A stretch of 64,000 bases of DNA from Allolobophora icterica (GCA_963556255.1 OY744611.1:7144736-7208735); one strand, 5' to 3'; shown: positions 33,425 to 44,394, numbered from the stretch's first letter. The notes: generated by a model not told the origin, from the letters alone. Numbers and translations are program-made.

Positions 33425-34022
33425 ACGGACTGTTCGTCAACGGACGATTCGTCAACGAACTGTTCGTCTAGCGGAAATGAACCAAACCCTCATAAAGGAA
33501 CAACCGAAATTTGTAACAGTGTTTTATTTGTAACATCCAACTTAGAGTTTGAGCTCTGTTTTCATCGCTCATCCAGCTTCTAGTTTGAGCTATATTTTCA
33601 TCGGCCACCCAGCTTCTAATTTAAGCTCCATTTTTTATCGGCCATCAAATTTCTACTTTGAGCTCTATTTTCATCGCTCTTCTAGCTTCTAGTTTCAGCT
33701 ATATTTTCATAAACCTGGGTTTTAGCGTCGGAAATTATTTTGTATTATTTACACTGTCATAGTAAAATTCAAACTAGAAACTGAAAGAGCGATGAAAATA
33801 TAACCCAAGCCCGAATCTATAATTATGTTTCAACACGATTTTCATGTGATTCGATACAAATGCTTATCTATGAAAATATAGCTCAAACTAGAAGCTGGAT
33901 GAGCGATAAAAAATAGCTCAGACTAGAAGCTGAATGTTACAAATAAAGTACTGCTAGAAATTTTCTGTTGTTGTTCCTTCATATTTGGTTAATTTCCGCT
34001 AGACGTTGACGAAACGACCGGA
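33425..34022. mobile_element. Foldback element with 36-bp tandem repeats in its arms
   Basis: The outer ends are inverted: left TTCGTCAACG, CTAGCGGAAAT and AAGGAACAAC; right the reverse of the same order. Inside, the left arm has about five tandem 36-bp units of CCAGCTTCTAGTTTGAGCTA type, and the right arm has about three in reverse. The stem would be interrupted near 33720-33775. This is the architecture of FB-type foldback elements. No coding capacity is seen. Confidence 0.75.
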
Positions 34023-34123
34023 ATCTATAACATGTTTCAAAACGATTTCGATACAAATGCTTATCTAGTATTCTAATTATATACCAAATTACATGAGATT
34101 TAGATAACATTTGAACTATTAAC

Positions 34124-34468
34124 CTCCTCCGTTTTCCATGATCCTTGCCACTGTCTTCTGCTTTGTTTGTCGAAAACACTTCAAGAAGTTTGAAAACATT
34201 GTCTCGTCGAAAGATTTCACAACATACAAAAGCTCGGCTTTCATATCTTGGTTTGAATGTTGTCGTTCAATGATATGACTTTGCTGTTTCGTTTTGGTTT
34301 CGTTGCAGTTTGAGCGTTGTCGTTGAATGAAGTAACTTTGTTCTTCCGTTATGCAATTAAAAGACAGCATTGTAGCGATTAACTCGTCGTTCAATTGAAT
34401 ATTGTCCAGGAGATAATTTCGATTGTTTCTTATTATTGCAGAGGCTTTTTTGGTTTTTCCACAGAAAT
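34124..34468 (-). CDS. Internal exon encoding a CARD-like domain
   Basis: A 345-bp exon with acceptor TTGATGTTTTTAG and donor GTTAAT (weak but GT), phase 1 at both ends. It reads IIRNNRNYLLDNIQLNDELI, ATMLSFNCITEEQSYFIQRQ, KAELLYVVKSFDETMFSNFL and KCFRQTKQKTVARIME. The order of hydrophobic positions, the ITEEQ turn and the FxxFLxxxRxT end fit the six-helix CARD fold of caspase-recruitment adaptors. A 57-bp in-frame tandem duplication (offset between 34251 and 34308) repeats the QRQRSN/ERQHSN segment, lengthening helix 3 or a loop. The phase fits the exon before it (39688-39874) and the one after it (32056-32424). Confidence 0.6.
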
Positions 34469-34988
34469 CTAAAAACATCAAAACTAACATTGCTTTCGAA
34501 CGACGTCACAGCTTTGTTACATTAGCGGTCATACTAACGAATGTATAGTATTGTATTGTATCTAAATTTATAAAGAGACTCTCGAGAGTAACTATTCAGA
34601 GGCGCTCTCAGCACAGAAGCTACGGGGAAACAGAAATGCCTTTAGGGAACGCGAGACCGATGAGGAAAAGCTAGTCATTAGTTTGGTGAATTTAAACATT
34701 AGTATACTTACATCTCAAAAATTGCTCCCAAAGTTGATAAGATTCTTCGTCTTAGTGAGTATCAAAGCATTTCGAACATCGGTGCATTAACTAAGCTTTG
34801 TAGATTTTGGCACTCATCTGACAAGGCCTAATAAATGTTGCAGTTTCAGCAGGACCGAACTTCCAACAGACGAGCAATGCAGCTTAATAGGATCTCCGCA
34901 GAATAAAGGAACTCATCCGACGCAGTGTTTAATCACCAGATGTTGTGCGTTTACATTATAGTTTGGCATCCAATGAGCTTTATATTAC
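34469..34988 (-). other. Intron
   Basis: No element or frame recognised up to the Helentron-like copy. Confidence 0.35.
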
Positions 34989-35695
34989 ACTAGCAGGTTT
35001 ACCCGGCGTTGCCCGGGGTTATAAGTTTCAATCCCTGTAGGGAATAAGCAACAAATTTAGGTATAAGTTTAAATCCGTGTAGCGAATAAGGAAGAAATTT
35101 AGGCGACCTGTGGGGGAGACTGCTTCGAAGTCTAGGCGTGGACTGACTGCTTCGCAGTCGCCCTCTGGCGACGACTGCTTCGCAGTCGGGGAGACTGCTT
35201 TGCAGTCTCCCGTGGACTTACTGCTTCGCAGTCTCCCGTGGACTGACTGCTTCGCAGTCGAAGAGGGTGAACCCGGCGTTGGCGGCTTAAAGAAAACGCC
35301 AGAAATCTAGCCGTGACTGCCCTTAGTTGTGCAAAGTCTTTGAACATACAATTTTCCTGTAACACGATGAATATAGTTCGAATCGATCGTAATTAAATTT
35401 TGTGCGAAAGTAAACAACGTCGTTGTGCTCATTATTAATGACGTTGGGGAATACCCGCGCCATAAATAGAACCGCTTTGCAGCGGCGTGACGGACGGTCT
35501 GTTGGGTAGAGTTTTGGGGGATTTTCACCATGTTAGCGGTCAAAAGGGGGTACGCGAACACCTCCACTGGGTGTCCGATGCCGAGGTCGACACAGTAGTA
35601 AAGGTTTGGAGTGAAAAGGTTGAGAATTGTAGAAGTTAATCCTGGTCAAACAGACAGACAGACACACACAGAATTCTCGCTTTATTTATATAGAT
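34989..35695 (-). mobile_element. Helentron-like (HINE) element, minus orientation
   Basis: Read on the minus strand, it starts near ATCTATATAAATAAAGCGAG and ends with CCCCGGGCAACGCCGGGTAA and CCTGCTAGT. The short GC hairpin before a terminal CTAGT is the 3' signature of Helentron-type rolling-circle elements. A cluster of GACTGCTTCGCAGTC hairpins lies near the 3' end (35120-35265). No Rep/helicase coding, so it is non-autonomous. An inverted partner lies at 35981-36727. Confidence 0.75.
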
Positions 35696-35980
35696 GTAGA
35701 AGGTTGCTGGGTTGCAAAGCATCGTCGGCTATAACTTCGTGCTGCACCCATCTGAAAGCATAACACGCCATTAGACACCCCTCCGAAATTGGGGTGAGAA
35801 AGGGGAAGGCACATAATACTTTGTGCCTGTGACGCCTTCCTTTGGTCTGGGAGTTTAGTATTAAATCTAATGCCAGCGATCCACTTGTAGTTCAATCAAT
35901 TGCACCAAGGTTAGTTGGATGTAGGCGAATCATTAGGTATTACAGTGCTGTGAGACAAACCCTACATAATGTATAAATAT

Positions 35981-36727
35981 ATCTATATAAATAAAGCGAG
36001 AATTCTGTGTGTGTGTGAGTGTGTCTGTCTGTCTGTCTGTTTGACCGGGCTTAACTTCTACAATTTTGCACCTTTTCACTCGAAACCTTCACTGCTGTGT
36101 CGGCCTCGGCACCGGACACCCAGTGGAGGGGTTCGCGTACCCCCTTTTCACCGCTAACATGGTGAAAATCCCCCAAAACTCTACCCAACCGACCGTCCCT
36201 CACGCTTCCACTGCAAAACGGTTCTATTTATGGCGCCGGTATTCCCCAACGTCATTAATAATACGCATTACGACACCGCTGTCTTCCACTGCCAAGCGCT
36301 TCTATTTATGGCGCGGGTATTCCCCAACGTCATTATACGAGATAATAATGCGCAGTATTGCGCACAACGACGTTGTTTACTTTCGCACAAAATTTAATTA
36401 CGATCGATTCGAACTATATTCATCGTGTTACAGGAAAATTGTATGTTCAAAGACTTTGCACAACTAAGGGCAGTCACGGCTAGATTTCAGGCGTTTTCTT
36501 TAAGCCGCCAACGCCGGGTTCACCCTCTTCGACTGCGAAGCAGTCAGTCCACGGGAGACTGCGAAGCAGTCAGTCCACGCCTAGACTGCGAAGCAGTCTC
36601 CCCCACAGGTCGCCTAAATTTCTTCCTTATTCGCTAAACGGATTTAAACTTATACCTAAATTTGTTGCTTATTCGCTACAGGGATTGAAACTTATAACCC
36701 CGGGCAACGCCGGGTAAACCTGCTAGT
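35981..36727 (+). mobile_element. Helentron-like (HINE) element, plus orientation
   Basis: Same family as the minus copy, head to head with it across 285 bp. Compared with that copy it has an extra internal duplication: TTCTATTTATGGCGC followed by TATTCCCCAACGTCATTA occurs twice (36220-36350). The GACTGCGAAGCAGTC hairpin cluster lies at 36530-36600 and the element ends GGGTAAACCTGCTAGT at 36727. Both copies still share a TGTGTGTGT/CTGTCTGTCTG tract at the 5' end. Confidence 0.77.
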
Positions 36728-36900
36728 GTTTTAATAAATTAAAAAGTTCGGTCAATAGAATACCATAATGCATAAATGGCAAATCAGCCGCACCACAACT
36801 ATTCGTTAAATACTCTTTATAACACAGTTCGGTCAACAGAATACATGCAAATAGCAAATGCTATGTCATCAAGCTAAACAATCAATCTATATTATATGTC

Positions 36901-38242
36901 TGTTACAGGCAATTCGTAAAACCAGGGATTTTGTAAAATGCCTGAAATTTTTAGGCAATTTGTAAAATCCCTGATTCACTCAGGCACTTTATAAAATCCC
37001 TCCAAAAAACCTGGGATTTTGTAAAAACCCTGAAATCAGACGATGGAAATTTGACAGATTGCCTGAAAGGAACATGACGATCATAATCGAAGTTTATTAT
37101 GCAAACAAGCCCCATTTTCAAAGGTTTATCATTTTTAGATGGTATTTTACTTAAAGTTCAGTTCTCAAGTTGTAAAACCAGGGATTTTGTAAAATGTCTG
37201 AAAGTTTTTTTGGCAAACAAGCCCTATTTTCATAGGATTAATATTTTTAGATGGTATTTTATTTTAAGTTCAGTTCTCAAGTTGTAAAACCAGGGATTTT
37301 GTAAAATGTCTGAAAGTTTTTTTGGCAAACAAGCCCTATTTTCATAGGATTAATATTTTTAGATGGTATTTTATTTTAAGTTCAGTTCTCAAAAACTACA
37401 GCAGTTTTTCTGTTTTCACACGACATACTCTAATGACATCGACTGTTGCACCTGACTTATTAATTATTAATTGACATATTAATTTTAGAACTGACCTAAC
37501 AAAGAAAAACCAGAAATTAAATAGTGCTTACTGGGTTTTAATTTATAGCAAGCGTACTCTTCTGACCACAGTTAATCTCAGCCAATCGGTAGATACATCG
37601 GTCAACTTCCAATTGTTGCGACTGCACATCAAAGAATTATGGGGAAATAGGCAATCAAAGTTCACTGGGCGCTGCAAGACAAATAAGTGCAAATTTTTTA
37701 GGGGAAAGTAAAGTCGAGCGGTATTATTAATAAATTTGTTGTGAGGTATCAACAACTTCAATTATCCTGCAACTTCAGACTTCGCTGGGTGTTGCAAGAC
37801 AAATAGGTGCACATTTTTCAAAGGGAAAGTGAAGTTTTGGGGCGGATTGTTAATCCGGCTCGACAACTTCACTTTCCCTTTGAAAAATTAATCTGTCAAT
37901 TAATAATTAATAAATCAAGTGTCGATGTCATTCAAGTATGTAGTGTGAAAACAGAAAAAATGCTGTAGCTTTTGAGAACTGAAGCTAAAATATATGGCCA
38001 TACCATGTACAAATGTTAATCCTTTGAAAATAAGGTTTGTGTGCATAATAAACTTCGATTATGTTCGTCATTTTCATTTCAGGCAATCTGTCAAATTTTG
38101 TCATCAGATTTAAGGGATTTTACAAAATCCCTGGTTTTTTCAGGAATTTTGTGAAATGCCTGAGTGAATCAGGGATTTTACAAATTGCCTAAAAATTTCA
38201 GGCATTTTACAAAATCCCTGGTTTTACGAATTGCCTGTAACA
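36901..38242. mobile_element. 1.34-kb near-palindromic DNA element
   Basis: The ends are TGTTACAGGCAATTCGTAAA inverted at both sides. Arms of about 360-590 bp match through CAGGGATTTTGTAAAATGCC, then GTTTTCACACxACATACT and ATTAATTATTAATTGACA. TGTC flanks both ends, compatible with a 4-bp target duplication. The centre has two direct copies of TGCAAGACAAATA blocks and a 24-bp perfect hairpin (TCAAAGGGAAAGTGAAGTT and its complement, about 37820-37890). There is no coding capacity and I cannot assign the superfamily. Confidence 0.8.
37101..37400 (+). repeat. About 112-bp tandem repeat, 2.7 copies
   Basis: The unit from CAAACAAGCCC to TCTGAAAGTTTTTTTGG is repeated in the left arm of the surrounding element and is absent from the right arm, so it expanded after or apart from arm formation. 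Confidence 0.88.
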
Positions 38243-39329
38243 TGTCTACGTCTCGCTAGGCCCTACCTAACCAGCATCTGTATTTATATTTATAATTATA
38301 TCTTTTATGTGCCTATCTAACCTCTAGAAATAGACTCAAGAAAGTTGTCTAACAAGACCAAGGTGTATTCACTATAGGCGCCATTCGGTTTTTCCATGTA
38401 AATTTTGCCGATTGGTCGTTGTGTCCTCTGGACAAGTAGGCCTAACTGTTCTTCGTTGAATCCGTCTTCAACCGTTCCCGTGACTGCGTAATTCTTCCCA
38501 AAAGAACGTTCAGTACACGATCAAAGTGTGTCGACCACGAACCGTTCGCTTCGCACACACTAAACTTCGAGTTAGATAGATCTTGAATCGTTCGAATGTC
38601 TGACTAATCTTATGGCAAATCAGCCGCACCACATAAACTGTTCGTTCAATTTTCTTGTTCGATAAAACAACGTCTCTACAACTCGCAAATAGAGGTCCAA
38701 ACTCACAATGACCTCTCTACATCACCAACTATCCGTCTATTGAGAATAACTAATCCTTCTTTCTATGAGATCAGGAGCTTGCAACGCGACAGATCTCGAA
38801 ATCAACGGCCATCTTCAACGTCAAATCCATAACTGAATCTTCTCCACGCAATTACCGTCCAGTAGCATCACATAGATTCCGAGCAGACGACTTTGTGATG
38901 AAAGTTCGTTACATTTCAATTCGTCAAATCAGGTACATCCACATCGTTTTATAATAATCTCGAAGTTCCAATATAGCCTCAAACCTATTCAAATATTATT
39001 ATCCTTAAAATGCTGGTATCAGATGCTGATTCATTAATTAACATTAATAAATTAAATTGTATTCTATTTAACTTATATTCAATTACAAGCTACACACCAC
39101 AACACAATCCATTAAATATATACACTGATAACAAAAGGGCTGTGTGGGTACAGGACATCACTACAGAGCCTAGGGTCCAAATAACCTGTATAACCCGGCC
39201 CTGCGAGTCAGAATATATGTGTTTGATGAAAAAAAATAGATTTCTTAGATCAGATAAAACTGTTCACACAATGGATATTTCTTGCTGGATGGCCAATTAG
39301 TGTGATAATCCTAGGTATAAACAACGTTT
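38243..39329 (-). other. No recognised gene, intronic
   Basis: ATGGCAAATCAGCCGCACCA occurs at about 38612 and also at 36776, on the other side of the near-palindromic element, in direct orientation. Nothing else was seen. Confidence 0.4.
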
Positions 39330-39645
39330 CCTCTAATGCAGGTGCGCAAGCCTCGTCATCTGCTGCGCCTTAACTGCAAGAGACACTGGCAACAATTTTT
39401 CATCTTCACGGTGACCACGTGATGCAGATGAACGTGCCATTGTTTCAAAGCACTATTATAGTGTGCTGTGTAGTGTGACATCGACGCTGTGCGGCTTAAT
39501 TTGCATTAAAATCTGAACATCAAAAATGAACAACTTTTGCCTGATTTTGAAGCATTAAAAAATTGCCACCTGTGGCGTCCAGTGGGCGGGCGTTACAGGT
39601 GCTTACGCGGTTGCGCACCCTCGCCGCTTAGAGGGAACATTTGCA
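39330..39645. mobile_element. Possible hAT-like MITE
   Basis: The left ACGTTTCCTCTAATGC and right (inward) ATGTTCCCTCTAAGC blocks, each followed by GGTGCGCAA, are inverted and resemble a common hAT TIR. The exact ends and target duplication are not clear. Confidence 0.45.
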
Positions 39646-39687
39646 CATAACGCCTGCAGATTACAAAATGCTATAAGGCCACTCTAC

Positions 39688-39874
39688 CTTTGAGCCGCCC
39701 CCAAATTCTTTTCTTAAATCTTTGTCTTGTTATTCGTTGAAACCAACAGAAGTCGACTGATGCTAAAGCTTTGATGACGTCTTCGTCTCTCTGCTTTGGT
39801 GAAGAACTCAGTATCCAGTGCAGAAACGACTTCTCTAAGACGACATCCAGCAGCTCCAATGGAAGTTCATTCAG
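39688..39874 (-). CDS. Internal exon encoding an F-box-like segment
   Basis: A 187-bp exon with a strong acceptor TTTCTTTTTCAG and donor GTAGAG, phase 0 at its start and 1 at its end. It reads LNELPLELLDVVLEKSFLHW, ILSSSPKQRDEDVIKALASV and DFCWFQRITRQRFKKRIWGR. The LPxELLxxVL start and the later LASVDFCWFxxI...RIW stretch follow the F-box pattern (LPxEllxxIl ... VCxxWxxl...lW), which recruits SCF ubiquitin ligases through Skp1. A 15-residue polar insertion sits between the helices. The end phase fits the CARD-like exon. F-box identity is plausible but unproven. Confidence 0.55.
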
Positions 39875-40501
39875 CTGAAAAAGAAATATAGCTTTATAAT
39901 GTTTATCGCTTTAGTGACTCAAATTAATTACGTGATTTGCCAATTCCATAGAAGCTTCCCAGTAACATTGCATCGACTTCCGTTTTGGTTACTGGGTTCA
40001 AGAAGAGACTCTTTCAAATAGGGTCATGTATGACCATCAGAAAGTCATAATTACCAAAAAGTGGAAAAATTTATTGAATTGTTTATTCAAAGTCCAGTAA
40101 AATGTAAAAACCATGTTTAGTCTCGCACTTAGGCCTACGAGACCGAAGCGTTCGGTGAAAGTTATGTTTAAGTGCAATCATAAATGAAACGGTAAATTCT
40201 CTTAACACCAAAGATTCCGGATTCTAAAATAATACTGGTAATTTAATTTGATAACGGTACATTTATTATTCTCTTTTGAATTTCCGAATCTTAAAGCGCC
40301 ACAGATAATCGACAAAAATCGATAGTGGACACGGTAGCCGATTGAATGTAGCGCTTGCCTTGTAACGTGAATGTAAAGAGTTCTAGCCTTCCTTGGGACG
40401 GTCATTGTGTAGGGACACTGTGCAAGTTCTTCAGCCGAAATTATTCAGCGTCATCGATTGATGCTTGGTCATAAAACAATGCAATCGTCCTTAATTGATG
40501 T
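39875..40501 (-). other. Intron
   Basis: No element recognised. Confidence 0.35.
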
Positions 40502-40502
40502 G

Positions 40503-40561
<59 letters not shown>

Positions 40562-40618
40562 TATAATAATAATTATTATAATAATAGGGGCCTAATAATA
40601 AAAATAATAATAATAAAT
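40502..40618 (+). repeat. (AAT)n microsatellite
   Basis: About 20 clean ATA/AAT units followed by a decayed stretch including AATTATTATAATAATAG. Confidence 0.93.
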
Positions 40619-42746
40619 GAACAATAAATTTGGTACTCTTAACGATAAAATGCGTTATGGCTGGCAGAGAGTTCTTTGTAATTTTTTACCATGAAAGTAG
40701 AGCCTTCTATCAAAAATCCTTCTGAGTGTTGCTTGAATTTTAGTAACACTAGGGCATTTATGGATTTAGAGGCCTCATTTATTATGCGCATTTTTCAGCA
40801 TAAAAATCATGGAGGCTTGTTCCATTATTAGTTGCAGAATGTCCGGGCCGAGATCAAATTTGACTGTCCATCAAACCGGAACCGTACAGCCGTGGTTAAA
40901 TGGCTCGACAAGCAGTTCGGTTAGGCTAATTGTCATGCATCAGGAATCGAGTTTCAATTGCGATGTCAGCGGCGAAGAGGGCAAGGGCAGTTACTGATGA
41001 AATCGTAGGATATAGCGACAATTTAAGTGAAAGCCACTATTGAAGACAACTCCATATAAAGAATTAGGCCTATGCCTATAATGAAATTTAAAGATATTTT
41101 AACAAATAGAACGATATCGTCAGCTGAATTACTAAGAAATTTGTCTCTATGTCTAAAAGTTGTCTTTACTAGATGAACAGTGACATCCTGTGATGAAGGG
41201 GACTTACTGCAGTTTATAAGCAAACTACGTAGGCCCTATGTGTGAGGATACCCCTTTCACAGATGACTGTCAGTGGCGAAAACACCTGAACAGGTTAAAA
41301 TAACTTTTCTGGCTCGGTATAGGTGTAATTGAGATGTTGAAATGTTAAGAGGTTTCTTGAGGACTTCGAAACTGCACTCATAAAAGTTTTAATAGAGACA
41401 TCCGATTAAATTTTTCTTCTACAAAATTTCACGCAAATTAGGCATGTGACATGGTTATGGCCTTTATCAATTTTCCATCAGCTGTGATATTCTTATGCGG
41501 ATTGGAAAGAGACCTAGCGCAGAGTCGCTATTCAAAAAATATTTTAGAGATTTAAAAATAAGGCTTTCCAGACACGCAAAAATAGAAAAGATAGAGTCGT
41601 CAGCGATTCTATAGGTCCTGAAAGTCAATAGGCCAAGTATAATAGTGAAGTGGTCAATACGAATTGGAAATGGACACAGTTTTATCCTTGGAACGCTTAT
41701 TTCCACTCTGAAAGTGTGAAGTGACAATAATATGTAAATTAAGCTTATGATAGTACGAGAAAATTTTCATCATGCAGGTGTCACAACAGGAAATGAAATA
41801 ATAAAGATGAGTAAATACACCTTCAACAAAAACTTTTATTGTCGAACCCGATTTTATGTCCTCAAACTTCAATTTTTAGATTAAATGTCATGAGCTTGCA
41901 TTTCAAGTGCAGTAAAAGCTATAGCCAGGAAGACAAGTTGATGTTTCGGCGCTTGATGAGATCAAACTCAATAGATTTGATTTTTATTAAACTGGCGTCT
42001 AAACCTAATCAAGTTTCGGAGTCAGATTGAAATCCAAAAATATTTAAAGTACAAGAGAGGATATTTCTCGAGATTGTTTGCGAAAGCTTATAATTTGTTA
42101 TGAATTAGTTAGATGAAGCAGATTGACTAACTTACCTTTGTCTTAGAAGGCTGGTAATTTGTTTCTGTTTAAAATACAAAACAAATGTGGAGATACATTT
42201 TCCAGAATGCCTTTTGTGAAATTTACTGCATATTCACAAACAATGCAAGTTCCAGAATACATTTTAATTAAACTAAAAAATGTTAGTCTATGCAAACGGA
42301 AAATATTATTGGTTTCTGATATTCGACAAAATAAGCTGAATAACAGCAGCCAACAATAATCTAATACTAAATGTTTTAGTATCGAGTTCCGAACATTTGA
42401 ATGCTAAACGTATTCAATCCGATTATCTACTTTCAAAGGGCAGGCTATTTCCTGAAACCTAGTCTGGACAACCTAACAGTCTATGAGGCTTCGAAAATCC
42501 TACAAACATCCGTCTTACAGTGCCCAAAGAATATTCTCAAGTTCCAAATCAATAGTAGCAACACCTTTGACACTAACCAATTACAATGCGATTTCTTGGT
42601 ATGAAACCGATGTTTCCATTCTCCAAATGCCTCACCTTCCACCATCCTTCCGTGTCACTGCAAGAGCCGTGAAATTTAATTATTATTCTCAATAAGAAAA
42701 TCTAATAGAGCTGGTATTTAATACACAAAGCACTAACCGAAGCAAC
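40619..42746. other. No recognised feature
   Basis: AT-rich and presumably intronic. A 5' CATCACAG acceptor-like site with a short minus frame near 41100-41180 was considered but not supported. Confidence 0.35.
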
Positions 42747-42754
42747 ATCATAAC

Positions 42755-42931
42755 CAGGGACGTAACTAGCGTTGGGCTTGGGGGGCTTAAGCCCCCCCAA
42801 ACGAAGTTGAAGCCCCCCCAAACAAGTCAAGCTGTTGTATGCTTACGGCTAAAATTCGTATGAACACTGTATAAATGTTGCCATGTTCAAGGTTTAAGCC
42901 CCCCAAACGAAAAATCCTAGTTACGTGCCTG
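42755..42931. mobile_element. hAT MITE (177 bp) with 8-bp TSD
   Basis: The ends CAGGGACGTAACTAG and (inward from the right) CAGGCACGTAACTAG differ at one base. GGGGGGCTTAA blocks lie just inside both ends. ATCATAAC is present at 42747-42754 and 42932-42939, an exact 8-bp duplication. No coding. Confidence 0.93.
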
Positions 42932-43490
42932 ATCATAACCTAGCCGCAGTCAGGTAGGCAACTGGACAAATGACTGAATAGAACGACCAAAATTTGTATT
43001 TAATACAGAGAGGGAATTCCAATATTTAGGTCTAGCAACCGAAGATGCTCGTTTACCAACAACAATTCTAGTTTCAGATATAACCACAGAAAGGCAATCA
43101 ATAAGGACTGTTTCGGAATTCTGTGGATTGCTACAGTCCAGTGCTTCATAACCTGTAAACCTAAATGGAAATTATTTGTCTTAGTGGAAGTCAGAGTACG
43201 GATTAAAGTTCGGGGTTATAATATTACGTTCTTATCTTGAAGTATTATCTACCATCTTTAGTCAAAGACTATATGGTTAGCCTATGATATTATACTGCTG
43301 TAGCTAGACAACATCTTAAATTTATCCACTGCACGGCCTTTTCTTAAGATCAAATCTATTTACAATGAATTTTCAATTGCTCATTTACACACCAAAATTA
43401 GAAATGAAAGGCATTTAGAGAAGAATATTCTAATTATGTTTTCATGATTTATGGCCAATCTAAATTGTCTCCTGCATAGTTTATAATTAC
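42932..43490. other. No recognised feature
   Basis: Intron between the 43.6 kb exon and the MITE, with nothing supported. Confidence 0.35.
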
Positions 43491-43671
43491 CCGATGTTTT
43501 CGGAAATAATTGTCTCCATCTTGTCTCCTCTTTTAAACGAAAGCGCCATTGTGTAAGATTTCTTCTGAATTGTAACTCCTTCTCTTTCTAAAATATTCTG
43601 GAATTGCTTTTCGTCTCTTCTATTCATCTGTTCGGGACTGAAGTCATCAATTGCGCGCAGCCTAATTTTTT
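43491..43671 (-). CDS. Internal exon of unknown domain
   Basis: A 181-bp exon between acceptor TTTCTTCCAG and donor GTAATT, starting in phase 1 and ending in phase 2. It reads KIRLRAIDDFSPEQMNRRDE, KQFQNILEREGVTIQKKSYT and MALSFKRGDKMETIISENI. The splice sites and uninterrupted polar, well-formed coding support a real exon. I do not recognise the domain. Its start phase fits the exon at 44305-44394, but its end phase does not fit 39688-39874 directly, so an exon between them is missing or the two belong to different genes. Confidence 0.5.
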
Positions 43672-44304
43672 CTGGAAGAAACATTCGCAAGAAAAGAGAT
43701 ATTGACGTATGCTAAACACATTTCTGACTACTATGTCGTTTTAATTTTATTTGGCAAATTTCGCTTTAATTCACAATGACAACTTTACGTGTTACTTAGT
43801 AATAAGCTGCTATTGAATGGAATATGGATATTTTGGTCTTGTGGGTCAATTGAACCTTCGATAAATTTTTATATAGGTTCACTTATGCAGACCCATAATA
43901 GGTATGTACAAGGCAACACAAAGCGATGGTGCGCCAACATTTTCCTGTTCATAACAGGATGATCTTTTGTATTCGTTGAAAAACGCACACGCAATTTATT
44001 TTCTATCTTCAGCCGTTGGAACCAGAAACAGGTTCTAAAAATTGGTTGGATTCCAGATGTATACCATTTTGCGTGATCAAGTTTTCAAGCTATGCCCCGT
44101 CAGTAAATTCGATAGATATGATGTTAGTATTATAAGTGTTCTTTAATTACATGCAACTGTGTTTGGCAGACTAATAGTTCCTATCTTGCAAAGTGACTGA
44201 ACACTTTTCAGTCACTTTTTCTCTCGACAAACCTACATACAAAGTTGTATCCTCTGAACCAGGTAATAATTGCACGTAAATTTGGGAGTGCGGATTGTAA
44301 GTAC
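43672..44304 (-). other. Intron with a repeat shared with 61.6 kb
   Basis: Around 43885-43950, GACCCATAATAGGTATGTAC and AAAGCGATGGTGCGCCAACA closely resemble 61630-61680. The repeat unit is unknown. Nothing else is seen. Confidence 0.4.
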
Positions 44305-44394
44305 CTGTTGTTGATGCCATCTGTTGCAAATTCTCAGTCACTTCAGTATCATTAGAATGTTTTCTCTTTAGACCTCGTCGACTGATTTCTTCTT
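44305..44394 (-). CDS. Small internal exon, basic linker
   Basis: A 90-bp exon with acceptor CGTATTTTCAG and donor GTACTT, phase 1 at both ends. It reads EEEISRRGLKRKHSNDTEVT and ENLQQMASTT. RRGLKRKH could serve as a nuclear-localisation-like basic patch. It chains in phase with the exons at 61088-61447 and 43491-43671. Short length keeps confidence moderate. Confidence 0.4.

Noticed and set aside
34989..36727. CRISPR-like array suggested by repeated GACTGC hairpins
   Set aside because: The repeats are short palindromes without regular spacers, inside Helentron-like elements of a eukaryotic genome.
41023..41223. Possible minus-strand exon after CCCTTCATCACAG
   Set aside because: The acceptor looks good, but the translation is not recognisable, the donor is weak and the phases do not bridge 43491-43671 to 39688-39874.
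41800..41872. Possible small exon reading DIKSGSTIKVFVEG
   Set aside because: The polypyrimidine tract is poor and the end phase (1) does not fit the next exon's phase 0.
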